From Cladosporium sp. IMV 00045 (taxonomy: Eukaryota; Ascomycota; Dothideomycetes; Cladosporiales; Cladosporiaceae): a stretch of DNA of 64,000 bases. The DNA is taken from NCBI GenBank assembly GCA_001931905.2, contig MSJI02000835.1, positions 1 through 64,000 on the forward strand, given 5' to 3'. The position numbers and the translations under genes are program-made. A model generated the notes under the pieces. It searched no databases and had not been told where the DNA came from. It saw only the letters and a program-made list of their open reading frames with translations. Shown here piece after piece: positions 33,180 through 41,817 of this stretch (position 1 is its first letter; each line of letters opens with the position of its first letter).

Positions 33180-34148
33180 TTAAGTCGACCACTGAAGAGA
33201 CTCTCGGAGAAGTGCTTCTGAAAGTGGCGTAAACTCGATGCCTGGCGATTTGGCCTCGTCGAGGTTGACAGCATAGCCGGTGTCTCTCTGGAATTCCAAG
33301 GCCAGCATGACCATGTCGCCCTGCTTAATTCGTTCTGCAGATTTTTTCTTGCTAATGAGCTTGAGTTTGATTTCCTCTCCACTGACTTTGCTCAAAGACC
33401 TAGCAATCTCATTGGCAGTCAATTTCTCCGACGCGAGTTCAATTTCTTTCCCTGCATACTGCTGAGGATTTTCCGCCGCTGCCGCCGCCACTTTAGCAAT
33501 GTCCAACACATCGATCAGATCGAATGTTGTGTCGGGGTCGAATGGAAGAGTCAAGACTTTAGTATCTGCAAGGCCAGGGAACATGTGTTTGACTTCTGGC
33601 CCGCAGAAGTTCTGCATGAAGAACGCAGGCCGGAGGATTGTCAGAAATTCGAAGTTCGCCTTGCGCAACAGGGTTTCGACCTCGTGCTTGGTCTTCCAGT
33701 ACCCAGCCATAGGATAATCCCCGCTCCAGAAGGGGAAGCTTTCATGCTGTCCGGTGCGTGCGACGCTGGTGTAGATGACATGGCGAATGTTCTTCTTCTT
33801 CGCTGCGTTGACCACATTGCTCGCGAAGTCGAACTCTTTGGGATGAGCTGGCAGTGATAGGAAGATCGTGTCAACATCTTCCAGGGCGTTTTCGATGGAT
33901 TGCTGGTTCCCGAGATCTCCTGGGTGCAGAGTTGCCCCTTCTTCGACTAGCGCTCGAGCTACAGTAGACGAAGGGTCTCTGATTAGGTCGTGAACTTTGA
34001 AGCCGCGTTTGAGGAATTCTGTAGTCGCAAGTCGTCCCTGTTTGCCAGTACCTGGAATGACAAGGATTGATTGCGCCACTGTAATAGATGAGAAAAGCTT
34101 GGTCAAGAGGTTGATATGATGTTGTAGCAGTGGGGATACTCGAACCAT
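33180..34148 (-). CDS. NmrA-like NAD(P)-binding protein
   Basis: Intronless, 322 aa, atypical short-chain dehydrogenase of the NmrA/HSCARG group. The N-terminal dinucleotide motif is VIPGTGKQGRLAT (about residues 31-43), followed by FKVHDLIRDPSS, DVDTIFLSLP, HVIYTSVARTG and KTKHEVETLLRKA where a canonical SDR would have its YxxxK region. TILRPAFFMQNF is a strong family signature. Members either sense NAD(P) redox state (as NmrA in nitrogen repression) or are oxidoreductases; which applies here is not visible. The first about 25 residues before SILVIPG are not conserved, so a start closer to that motif or a missed intron is possible. It is convergent with the HET-like gene. Confidence 0.83.
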   Translation of the reverse strand: MVRVSPLLQHHINLLTKLFSSITVAQSILVIPGTGKQGRLATTEFLKRGFKVHDLIRDPSSTVARALVEEGATLHPGDLGNQQSIENALEDVDTIFLSLPAHPKEFDFASNVVNAAKKKNIRHVIYTSVARTGQHESFPFWSGDYPMAGYWKTKHEVETLLRKANFEFLTILRPAFFMQNFCGPEVKHMFPGLADTKVLTLPFDPDTTFDLIDVLDIAKVAAAAAENPQQYAGKEIELASEKLTANEIARSLSKVSGEEIKLKLISKKKSAERIKQGDMVMLALEFQRDTGYAVNLDEAKSPGIEFTPLSEALLRESLQWST

Positions 34149-35337
34149 AAATAATAAGGATGTTGTGATAACATTTTGGCTGGGACCATGAGTCTTTGGA
34201 ATCCAATAGACTTGATAAGCATGCTTATAAATTCTGAGCGGCTGTTCGATGTTCCGAGCGCGTTGTGTTCAATATTATCTGACAGTTCAAATATCGAGGC
34301 TTATGCATGTCACATCTTGTCGTAAGGTCTGGAAGAACTTTGAAATCTTGTTTCTCGGAATGAATAACAGCTTTATGAACCATAAGATTAGAAATCAAGC
34401 TTTGTGTAAAGTCTGAGAATCAGGGGTGGAGAACCAGGAGCCAGGACCGAGAAGATGGAGTAGAGTCGACAATTTGACTGAAAAACCAATAGATACATAG
34501 TGGAAATAATGATTTTGTCGTCTGCCCCAATCACATGCGTCACTGGTTAGATATCTCATCGCCCACAATATTGGCACCCAGCTGTTTCTGGCTACCTGGA
34601 TTCTGGGGCCTACGACTAATAACTTGAAGGCTGAAATGCTTGGGAGCGGACTACACACCAGAATCACAAAACACTAGGATCATGGACCCGCCAATGACGG
34701 TGACAATGGGGGATTTAGTGGACGGGATGCCCAGTTTTCACTGACCTATGAGCCATGGTCGCCTGTGTTGTTCATCCCATCTTCGAGTCTCATAGGAGGT
34801 AACGAACAAACCCGGTGATCCACTCAATGCCAAGTCGGAAGTCGCACCGACATCGACCGGCGTCTTGGGGTTACTTCTCTTGCTTGTTGCCACAAGAACG
34901 ACAAATCCGTCTTGTCTCAACTATTTATGTGTTGATCGACCTTCGCCAGATGATAACGCCTGAGCCGTGAATAATAGATTTGACGACCCTCGCAATGAAT
35001 TGCATGATAACAGATCCTTTCGAGCCCCTTCCGTCACGGCTTCATCAGTGAGCTGTTGTTTGCATTGACCGAAGGATTCAGCCAGCTGCTAGTCGACCGT
35101 ATTCTTACACTAGCTGTTATTATAAAATTAGAACGAACAAATTCGTTCTTCGACAGGACGAATAGACCAGGAGATGATATAAAGCCAATGCACACTGCTG
35201 ATGCCTCGAATAAACCTCTCTTTTATAGCAGAATCACAAACTCAAACACGACAGTCGTTACCCCCAATTAAGCATCGTGAGAAACACAGACTGCATTCGC
35301 CCAACAATCTTTCATGCGACATCGTATATCATAAAAG
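34149..35337. other. AT-rich intergenic region
   Basis: 1.2 kb between divergent genes (NmrA-like left, GPI protein right). Markedly AT-richer than its surroundings. It contains the inverted repeat at 35130-35149 and a TATAAA at 35178-35183, about 155 bp before the GPI-protein start. No gene is supported. Confidence 0.5.
35130..35149. repeat. 8-bp perfect inverted repeat with 4-base loop
   Basis: AGAACGAA-CAAA-TTCGTTCT, located 30 bp before a TATAAA and about 190 bp before the GPI-protein start codon. It could be a dimeric transcription-factor site or chance. Confidence 0.5.
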
Positions 35338-36228
35338 ATGTACTGCCTCTCAGCTATAGCCCTCAGCATCGCGAGCGCCCTTGCTCTCTCCCCGAACATC
35401 CTCAAACGCCAATCCCTCGCCGACGAGCTCAGCGACAACGCAGACGAACTCTGCCAACCCAAGAACTCCACCGGATCGCCCGACTTCTCAGCTCCCTGCA
35501 ACGTGATCATCGCACTGCAAACCCAATGCATCTACGGTCCCCAGACAGCCGACTACGTCGCCTTACCGGAAGACGACGACCGTTGGAACGACGCCGCTGA
35601 CTGGAATGTGCAACCTCCCGAAGCGCAGCGCGACTGCCTCTGCCAGTCGCAATTCTTCGACCAACTCTCCGGCTGCCAGAAGTGCTACGAAGCGAACGAC
35701 TCGAATTTCTTTGAATACGCTGCCGCGTTCGTCGGCCGGGAGGAAGACTTCGCGTCATACGTTGAAGAGGATTACTGTGCCGTCAGTGCCACGCCGAGCG
35801 TTGGCTGGGGGGAGTTTGTTTTCTCGGCCGCTGCTGCAGCTAGTCCTACGGGCTCTGCTTCGAGTCTTGCTACTACCGTTACGGAAGTCACTGCTACCGA
35901 GACGAATGTTTCGGATTACTTCACTGGGAGTGTTCCGGGAAGCTCTGCGTGGTTGATTTCGCAGCCTACACCGGTGTCTGGTAACGTCACTTATACTAGC
36001 TTGAACACCGATAGCGGAATGATCAAGCCTACGACGATTGCCAGCGCGGGCGATGACGAAAGTGAGGAGAGTGGCAATGGAGACAGCAACGAGAGCACCA
36101 GTTCCAGCGCTGACGGTGCTGAGGAGACGGGTGCACCTTCGGACGAGAGTGCTGGTGTGCGCGTGTCCTTGACCCACGCCGTTGCGGCTGGAGCTCTGAG
36201 TTTCGCGGCTATTCTTTATGCACTGTAG
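35338..36228 (+). CDS. GPI-anchored cysteine-rich surface protein
   Basis: Intronless, 296 aa. The signal peptide MYCLSAIALSIASALALS is followed by a Kex2-type KR at residues 23-24. The ectodomain (to about 150) has eight or more Cys in the order C, C, C, C-x-C (DCLCQSQFF), C-x2-C (GCQKC), then YC, which suggests a compact disulfide-bonded domain. A Ser/Thr/Glu-rich stalk of about 100 residues follows. The C-terminus VSLTHAVAAGALSFAAILYAL is a typical GPI-attachment tail. This class is known only as fungal hypothetical surface proteins; it does not match the CFEM cysteine spacing convincingly. Likely at the plasma membrane or cell wall. Confidence 0.82.
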   Translation: MYCLSAIALSIASALALSPNILKRQSLADELSDNADELCQPKNSTGSPDFSAPCNVIIALQTQCIYGPQTADYVALPEDDDRWNDAADWNVQPPEAQRDCLCQSQFFDQLSGCQKCYEANDSNFFEYAAAFVGREEDFASYVEEDYCAVSATPSVGWGEFVFSAAAAASPTGSASSLATTVTEVTATETNVSDYFTGSVPGSSAWLISQPTPVSGNVTYTSLNTDSGMIKPTTIASAGDDESEESGNGDSNESTSSSADGAEETGAPSDESAGVRVSLTHAVAAGALSFAAILYAL

Positions 36229-36468
36229 GAAGTCGAAACCGGTCGTGTGGCATGGGTTTCTGTAATGGGCTGATACAAATGTTAGAACTCTTAGATAATA
36301 GTTAATGATATAGTGTATGATGCTCTTGATACAGTCTGCGACGGCAGCCACGAGAGGAACTATCGCCCCAGGATACAAGTTGCCTGCGAGATTGAAATGA
36401 AAGTCCAGAGGTATGAACGCGAGTTTCTTTGAAGGTCGATCAGTTCCAAAGTGGTTGACGTTTGTCTC

Positions 36469-37452
36469 CTAATCGTCCTCCTGGAGGCTCCGGATGCCAT
36501 CCAACGCCCTCTCATATGTCCACATAGTGATGGCACTGGCGGGCGCGGCCTTGACCAGGCTGACAGTCAATCCTCTGTAAAGTCCGATCGTCCCTTCTTT
36601 TCTTACAATCATCCCAATAGTTCCAAACACTCCGCGATCGTATACCGGCGTCTTGTGTCCACCAACGTACTTCTGCCTAGTGGGACCCTGAACTTGCAAT
36701 CGCTTCCTCACGGTGTCCAGAGGGAAAACCACGGTTTTGGAGAAGACACTGGCACTCACTCCAGCGATCGCGTCGCCAGAACCGAACGGAAGCTGCACAT
36801 CTGCCAGACCAGGTTTCAAGCCTTCGTAAAAAGCGAAGAAGAGGCCCATGTAGGGCACTATTTGACCGACGCCCGCGCTAAGACCGCGAAAGTAGCCCGT
36901 GTATCCTTCGTTGCGCTTGATGTCGCGGATGCTTGCGAGTAAACCTTCGTAGACCTTTTCTGTTCCTTGCGCGGCGAAGCGAGTGCGCAAAAGATCCAGC
37001 GGGTATGTTACAGTCGTCGCAGCCGTGCCAGCAACAGCACCGGCGATAAAGCTTTTCGCTGTGCTGGGGAGAGGCAATCTCTTCTTGCCATTCTCGTCAT
37101 GCGATAGAGCGTCCAAGGCTTGGGCAGTACTCCGGTATGCAAGGAATTGTGCGGCGCCGTAGCTTAAGTATAGTCCCTCGGCAGGTATATTGCCTTTCCA
37201 GAAGCCCTTGATGCCTTCATGGCGAAGAATGTCGCGGGCGACTTGAAGGACTCCGAGGGGTTTTCGCGGTCCATAAGCTGCTAGCGCAAGAGGGTCGGCG
37301 AGGGAATGGTATTGCAATTGGAGGCGGATCTTCACGACATCAAGAGGCGCAATACAGAACCTAGATACTAGGCCTGCCACAGCGCCCGCTACGACGACCT
37401 GAGAGCGAGTTCCCTTGTAGTCGTTAGCGCGAGAGTCTTGTGATGGAGACAT
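36469..37452 (-). CDS. TPC1: mitochondrial thiamine pyrophosphate carrier
   Basis: Mitochondrial carrier family (SLC25) protein of the inner membrane, importing thiamine pyrophosphate by exchange. 327 aa, intronless; the ATG at 37452 ([14 protein letters not shown]) matches the usual start of fungal TPC1, whereas the frame is open further upstream without conservation. Three repeats are visible, each with the Px[DE]xx[KR] signature: [22 protein letters not shown] and [11 protein letters not shown], with GFWKGN, GYFRGL and GLYRGL segments after them. The N-terminal motif [21 protein letters not shown] and the C-terminal [11 protein letters not shown] are characteristic of TPC1. It is divergent from the gamma-butyrobetaine dioxygenase gene; both products are mitochondrial. 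Confidence 0.92.
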   Translation of the reverse strand: MSPSQDSRANDYKGTRSQVVVAGAVAGLVSRFCIAPLDVVKIRLQLQYHSLADPLALAAYGPRKPLGVLQVARDILRHEGIKGFWKGNIPAEGLYLSYGAAQFLAYRSTAQALDALSHDENGKKRLPLPSTAKSFIAGAVAGTAATTVTYPLDLLRTRFAAQGTEKVYEGLLASIRDIKRNEGYTGYFRGLSAGVGQIVPYMGLFFAFYEGLKPGLADVQLPFGSGDAIAGVSASVFSKTVVFPLDTVRKRLQVQGPTRQKYVGGHKTPVYDRGVFGTIGMIVRKEGTIGLYRGLTVSLVKAAPASAITMWTYERALDGIRSLQEDD

Positions 37453-37914
37453 TTTGCAGGGCGAGTGCGTGGGTGCATACCTCATCACGGAGGGGCTCTG
37501 CGGATGGAGACATCCATGGGTCGCCAGTGCAATGGTTTGCAAATTTATCTGCGACAGCGAGAGGGTTGATGTGAATGTCAGTTTGTGTGAAGACGTAACA
37601 AATGGATGTTTGCGGTTGTGCCAGGAACCTCTGGACATCCTCAGGCACGAAGGCGTCAACGGGGATCAGCTCCGCAGAGCCGCATCGACTTCACTTCATT
37701 CACAAAGAGCCTCGGCTTCGGCCCAGGAACGTCAGGCCGTTGATCCGCACGTCTCCACCATGTTGAGCTATACTGGAGACCCCGCCAGAGTCAATAAATA
37801 CCAGATATCATTTGTTTGCTAGCTATTCACCAATCAACATACTTCACACCGTACTACGACGAAGCTTTAACTCTAAAGAGCTCTAAAGAGGGGCGAAGAA
37901 CCCGCCCTTCTACA
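37453..37914. other. divergent promoter between TPC1 and the dioxygenase gene
   Basis: 462 bp. A perfect tandem duplication of CTCTAAAGAG occupies 37871-37890, 25 bp before the dioxygenase ATG, probably in its 5' leader. No gene is supported. Confidence 0.5.
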
Positions 37915-39432
37915 ATGTTTTCCATCCGCAGGCTGTCAGGCAACCCCAGATCTTTGCCTTTGCGAGGCTTCGGTCAGACCCGAAATGTCCATTTCTTGAA
38001 TATGAAGAGATGGTCCAACTCAGCTACACCCTCACCTGGAACGCCAATAGGAAGCCCTGTCGCATATCATGGTCTTCCAAGGAATCTGCCAGTGGCCCCC
38101 AAAGCCAGCATGGGCAACTCACCGCACCAACGTCGCCTCCATACCATCCAGCACTCGTCGACGTTGCCTGCCCTGACCCTGCGCGATATGTGCACTTGCC
38201 CTTTATGTGTTGACCCCTCCACGAGACAGAAATTGTTCTCGACCGCGGAAATCTCACCAGATATTGAAGTCAAGGACATTAGGGAGTCCGATGATCACTT
38301 GATCATTACTTGGGAGAACGACTTTCTCCGAAACAAAAACCACGAGAGTATCTTCAGCAAAGACCTCATCGGACGTTTGCTCTCAACTGGAAGCTCTAAG
38401 AATCTGCCCGCTCTACCCCAACGTCGCCTCTGGAATGACAAGGAGTATCGCGCCGAAGTCCCAGATTTATCGTACGAAGCCTACATGCAAGACGACGCCG
38501 CCCTCTACAAAGCCCTTCAAACGCTCCAATCCCACGGCATGATATTCCTCGAAGGCGTACCCGAAGCGACTGATTCAGTGGCTCGTCTTGCGAATCGTAT
38601 CGGCCCGCTCAAGAACACCTTCTACGGCGACACGTGGGATGTTCGCTCCGTGCCCAACGCAAAGAACGTCGCCTACACCAGCCAAGACCTTGGTTTCCAC
38701 ATGGACCTTCTGTACATGAAGCAACCGCCGCACCTCCAACTCCTGCACTGCATTCGCTCTTCGACCGAGGGCGGCGCTAGCCTGTTCAGCGACAGTTTCA
38801 AAGCGATCAAGCAGCTGTATGAGGAAGATCGGGAGGATTTCGCCACGCTCCAATCGCGCAACACGACGTTCCATTACGACCACATTGACTCCCATTACTA
38901 TCAGCAATCGCGCCCTCTTATCGAACTCGCACCACTTAAGTTTGGATCCCAACATTTCGCAGATTTTAACTCGATGACCCAGGCCATCGCGAAGAACCCA
39001 GAATTCGCATGGATAAAGAAAGCTTTCAGACTGGAAGACTACCTCGACGCAGTGTCATGGTCTCCGCCTTTCCAAGCACCCTACCAACTCACAAGAGCTG
39101 AGAACTTCGTTACCGAGAGGGATTTCTCCAAATCCCTCGATTCCACTTTGCGTCGATGGCACTCAGCAGCCCGCAAGTTCAATGAAATCATCCACAAGGA
39201 GGAAAACATCTACGAGCGTACGATGAAGCCAGGCGAATGTGTCATCTTCGATAACAGGCGCGTGTTGCATGCCAGGCGGGCTTTTGAGGTTGCTGATGCG
39301 GGCAAAGAGAGGTGGTTGAGAGGTGCCTATACGGATAAGGACCCTTTTCTCAGCAAGTTGAGGGTGCTTGCGAACCGGTATGAATCGAGGCAAGAAGCCC
39401 CCAGTCAGAAAGCGGAGACTGCGGCAGCGTGA
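37915..39432 (+). CDS. gamma-butyrobetaine dioxygenase (carnitine biosynthesis)
   Basis: Fe(II)/2-oxoglutarate dioxygenase of the TauD/BBOX family, hydroxylating gamma-butyrobetaine to L-carnitine. 505 aa, intronless, starting MFSIRRLSGN with an Arg/Ser-rich presequence that suggests mitochondrial import. A Cys-rich N-terminal domain of GBBH type (MCTCPLCVDPSTRQK, then LIITWENDF) precedes the catalytic barrel. Metal ligands are His262 and Asp264 in FHMDLL and His452 in RVLHARRAF; a downstream Arg (RGAYTDKD) would bind 2-oxoglutarate. Trimethyllysine dioxygenase is a close relative, so the exact step (first or last of the carnitine pathway) is not certain. The first 130 residues beyond the presequence are poorly conserved. 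Confidence 0.85.
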   Translation: MFSIRRLSGNPRSLPLRGFGQTRNVHFLNMKRWSNSATPSPGTPIGSPVAYHGLPRNLPVAPKASMGNSPHQRRLHTIQHSSTLPALTLRDMCTCPLCVDPSTRQKLFSTAEISPDIEVKDIRESDDHLIITWENDFLRNKNHESIFSKDLIGRLLSTGSSKNLPALPQRRLWNDKEYRAEVPDLSYEAYMQDDAALYKALQTLQSHGMIFLEGVPEATDSVARLANRIGPLKNTFYGDTWDVRSVPNAKNVAYTSQDLGFHMDLLYMKQPPHLQLLHCIRSSTEGGASLFSDSFKAIKQLYEEDREDFATLQSRNTTFHYDHIDSHYYQQSRPLIELAPLKFGSQHFADFNSMTQAIAKNPEFAWIKKAFRLEDYLDAVSWSPPFQAPYQLTRAENFVTERDFSKSLDSTLRRWHSAARKFNEIIHKEENIYERTMKPGECVIFDNRRVLHARRAFEVADAGKERWLRGAYTDKDPFLSKLRVLANRYESRQEAPSQKAETAAA

Positions 39433-39586
39433 TGCCACAGATGAGCAGTCGTTGATAGGTTGCATGAGACGTAGAGCAGCCGGCTTGAAACGATTGATAT
39501 GATGAAAATGCTCGTAAGCGTGCCGTGGCCGGATGAAGGTTTCAGGGATCTCTTTTCTCCGCTTCTTCGATAGGCCTGTCATGAGA

Positions 39587-41332
39587 TCAAGTCCAACGAG
39601 CGAATCTCTCAAACCCATGAGCTTCCAGCCGGGGCTTGTTGATGAGAACATCATAACAATTGCCAATGGACAACGGGTTGTCGTATTTTCTGATCTCCCA
39701 GCCACGCTTCTTCACTCCATCCAAATCGTAAGCCCTGACACGTCCCGGAAGTTCAACACGGCCCAAGCGGTGACAGCTCTCGCTCTTGAGAAAGACTTCC
39801 AAGTCTAAGTCTTGATGCTCTTGGAAGTCGAATGAGTTAATCCGGTTGATCGACGGGTCGTGCTCTTCCCACGAGGAGACTTCGAGCACGACCAGATTCT
39901 CGGGTACCGTTTCCGCCAGGAAACCACCGTACAGGCCGTACTCGGATCCGTAGATGCTGTGCGCGTCGACTTGCAAGACGGCCAGGCGCCCGAGGGGATG
40001 CAAGCTGTCGCCGATGATGAAGGGGTGTTTAGGTTCGGCGCCGACGTTGCATCGTCCTTCTGGTCCTCCCAATTTTAAGACGGTCAGGTTTGGGCAATGT
40101 TCCGCCAGCGCCTTCGTAATAGTCCCGTAGTGTATACAGTATTCCGGCGTCAAGTGTGCGCGGTGGTCGTGACTCGTTCGAAATTTGGTCCACACGACGT
40201 AAAGCTTCTCCAGGTTAGGACAGCATTCCACTATCGCAGCGAGCTCGTTGGCGTTGAGTTGGCATTCGAGGAATTGAAGGGTCTTAAGTTGAGGGCACTT
40301 GGACTTGACGTCAAGCATGGCTAGTGCTTTTGGGAAGCCGCCTTCCAAGTCGTTTACCCTCAGGATCTCCAGTGATGGGAGCGACATGAGTTGTTTGAGG
40401 AATCGAAAGTCCAGGCTTGTGATTCCGGGGCTGCGTATTGTCAAGGAGCGCAATTGCTGAAGTACGAGAGGCTTCTGCAGTTTCTGATTCGGCCACGGGG
40501 CACCGAACATCTGCGCAACAATGTAGTCAGACTCTTCTTCTTCAAAGTCCGGTATAGGATCTGGAAGGGGCTTTGATTTGAAGTCTTTCGATAGTACAAT
40601 CCGCAGAAGATTGGCGAATGTAGATGTGGCGAAGTCCAGCGGGGGAGAGATGTCCAGGTGCCGAATGTTTGGACACATGAGTAACAGCAAGGTTATGTGC
40701 CCATCCAGCAGACCCATGTTGAGAGAGCGGTGTAATGAGCGTTGAATCGGATCCTCATCGTGAAGCTCTTCGGGTATTGATAGGGTTTCATTCTCCAATT
40801 CATCGCCAAACCAGAACGCTCTGGCACGCCATTGGAAGAGTGCGACAATAGTGGCATCTCCTTGAAGTAGATTGAAGAGATCCATCGCGTCCATAGCCTC
40901 GATAGGATCCCAGTCGCCGATGGACAAAGAACGAAGTGCATATCCATATTCGGGTTTGAGACAGATCGTGCGAAGCAAAGTCGCCGATGGCAGTTGGCGG
41001 TCTTGATTGAGCCAAGTGTCAAGCATGTGAGTCGTGAATCCACGATATAAGATTGGCCACGCGAGTCTGTGGAAGCTCTTGCAAGTCAGGCACAGGGAAT
41101 ACAATGCTTCCAAGCATTCTCCTATCTCAAGCTGGTAGCAGTAAATTTCGTCTTCTGTTTTCGGCTTTCGGTATGTGCTGATCTCGCTGGGTTGCGCGCC
41201 AGTCCAGACATCCCCCAGTGTCTCGTGGAAATGGCGTACATCTTCTTGAACATCGCCCAGCACGCCAATATCTGGGAGTGCAAAATTCTCGAAGATCAAA
41301 ACCAAGATCTCTTCGGGCAGCATCGTCGGCAT
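39587..41332 (-). CDS. F-box-like protein with leucine-rich repeats
   Basis: Intronless, 581 aa. The N-terminus MLPEEILVLIFENFALPD followed by LYSLCLTCKSFHRLAWPILYRGF matches the F-box pattern, interrupted by an insert of about 60 residues. The rest contains leucine-rich segments of irregular spacing such as LLLMCPNIRHLDISPP, LKTLQFLECQLNANELAAIVECCPNLEKLYV and HCPNLTVLKLGG. Such proteins usually act as SCF ubiquitin-ligase substrate receptors, but many fungal members are uncharacterised and fast-evolving. It is divergent from PSO2 with a 485-bp shared promoter region, and convergent with the dioxygenase (154 bp apart). Confidence 0.75.
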   Translation of the reverse strand: MPTMLPEEILVLIFENFALPDIGVLGDVQEDVRHFHETLGDVWTGAQPSEISTYRKPKTEDEIYCYQLEIGECLEALYSLCLTCKSFHRLAWPILYRGFTTHMLDTWLNQDRQLPSATLLRTICLKPEYGYALRSLSIGDWDPIEAMDAMDLFNLLQGDATIVALFQWRARAFWFGDELENETLSIPEELHDEDPIQRSLHRSLNMGLLDGHITLLLLMCPNIRHLDISPPLDFATSTFANLLRIVLSKDFKSKPLPDPIPDFEEEESDYIVAQMFGAPWPNQKLQKPLVLQQLRSLTIRSPGITSLDFRFLKQLMSLPSLEILRVNDLEGGFPKALAMLDVKSKCPQLKTLQFLECQLNANELAAIVECCPNLEKLYVVWTKFRTSHDHRAHLTPEYCIHYGTITKALAEHCPNLTVLKLGGPEGRCNVGAEPKHPFIIGDSLHPLGRLAVLQVDAHSIYGSEYGLYGGFLAETVPENLVVLEVSSWEEHDPSINRINSFDFQEHQDLDLEVFLKSESCHRLGRVELPGRVRAYDLDGVKKRGWEIRKYDNPLSIGNCYDVLINKPRLEAHGFERFARWT

Positions 41333-41817
41333 GGTGAGGTCTTTGCCTCCGTTTGAGTGCCGGAAATATGCGTAGCCCGATCTTAGAAGGTGATGATTAG
41401 TTAAATTTATCTGAGAATCTCAAAGTCAAGGTACCGTAGGTATCATTGATTGAAAGAACATGTAGTCGTCGAAGGCCAGCAAGGTCAAACAGCTTCTCGG
41501 CCGAGACATCTCCGTCGATCTTCCTTCTGTGGTTTCAGCAGGGAATAATGCACCTGATCACTTCCAAAGAAATCAGAAAGTGAACGGTTTAGGAGTTTAA
41601 TTAGGGTGTAAATATTATGTCAAGGCCATGTTGGTACGAATGCGCGAGTTGATCGATGAACGAGAACATCTTAGCGCGAGCCTGCACGAAGTCACGCGAT
41701 GTCGCGTAAAGCCGTAAATTGGACCCTTCTCTCTGGTGGATGACGACGAGTGCCGCCGCTTGAGCAGGCATAAACCGCGACAACCAAACCCCCTCGACAT
41801 CTCCATCCCATAATGCC
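41333..41817. other. divergent promoter between F-box gene and PSO2
   Basis: 485 bp; AT-rich near 41390-41410 and 41590-41625. No gene or clear motif. Confidence 0.5.
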
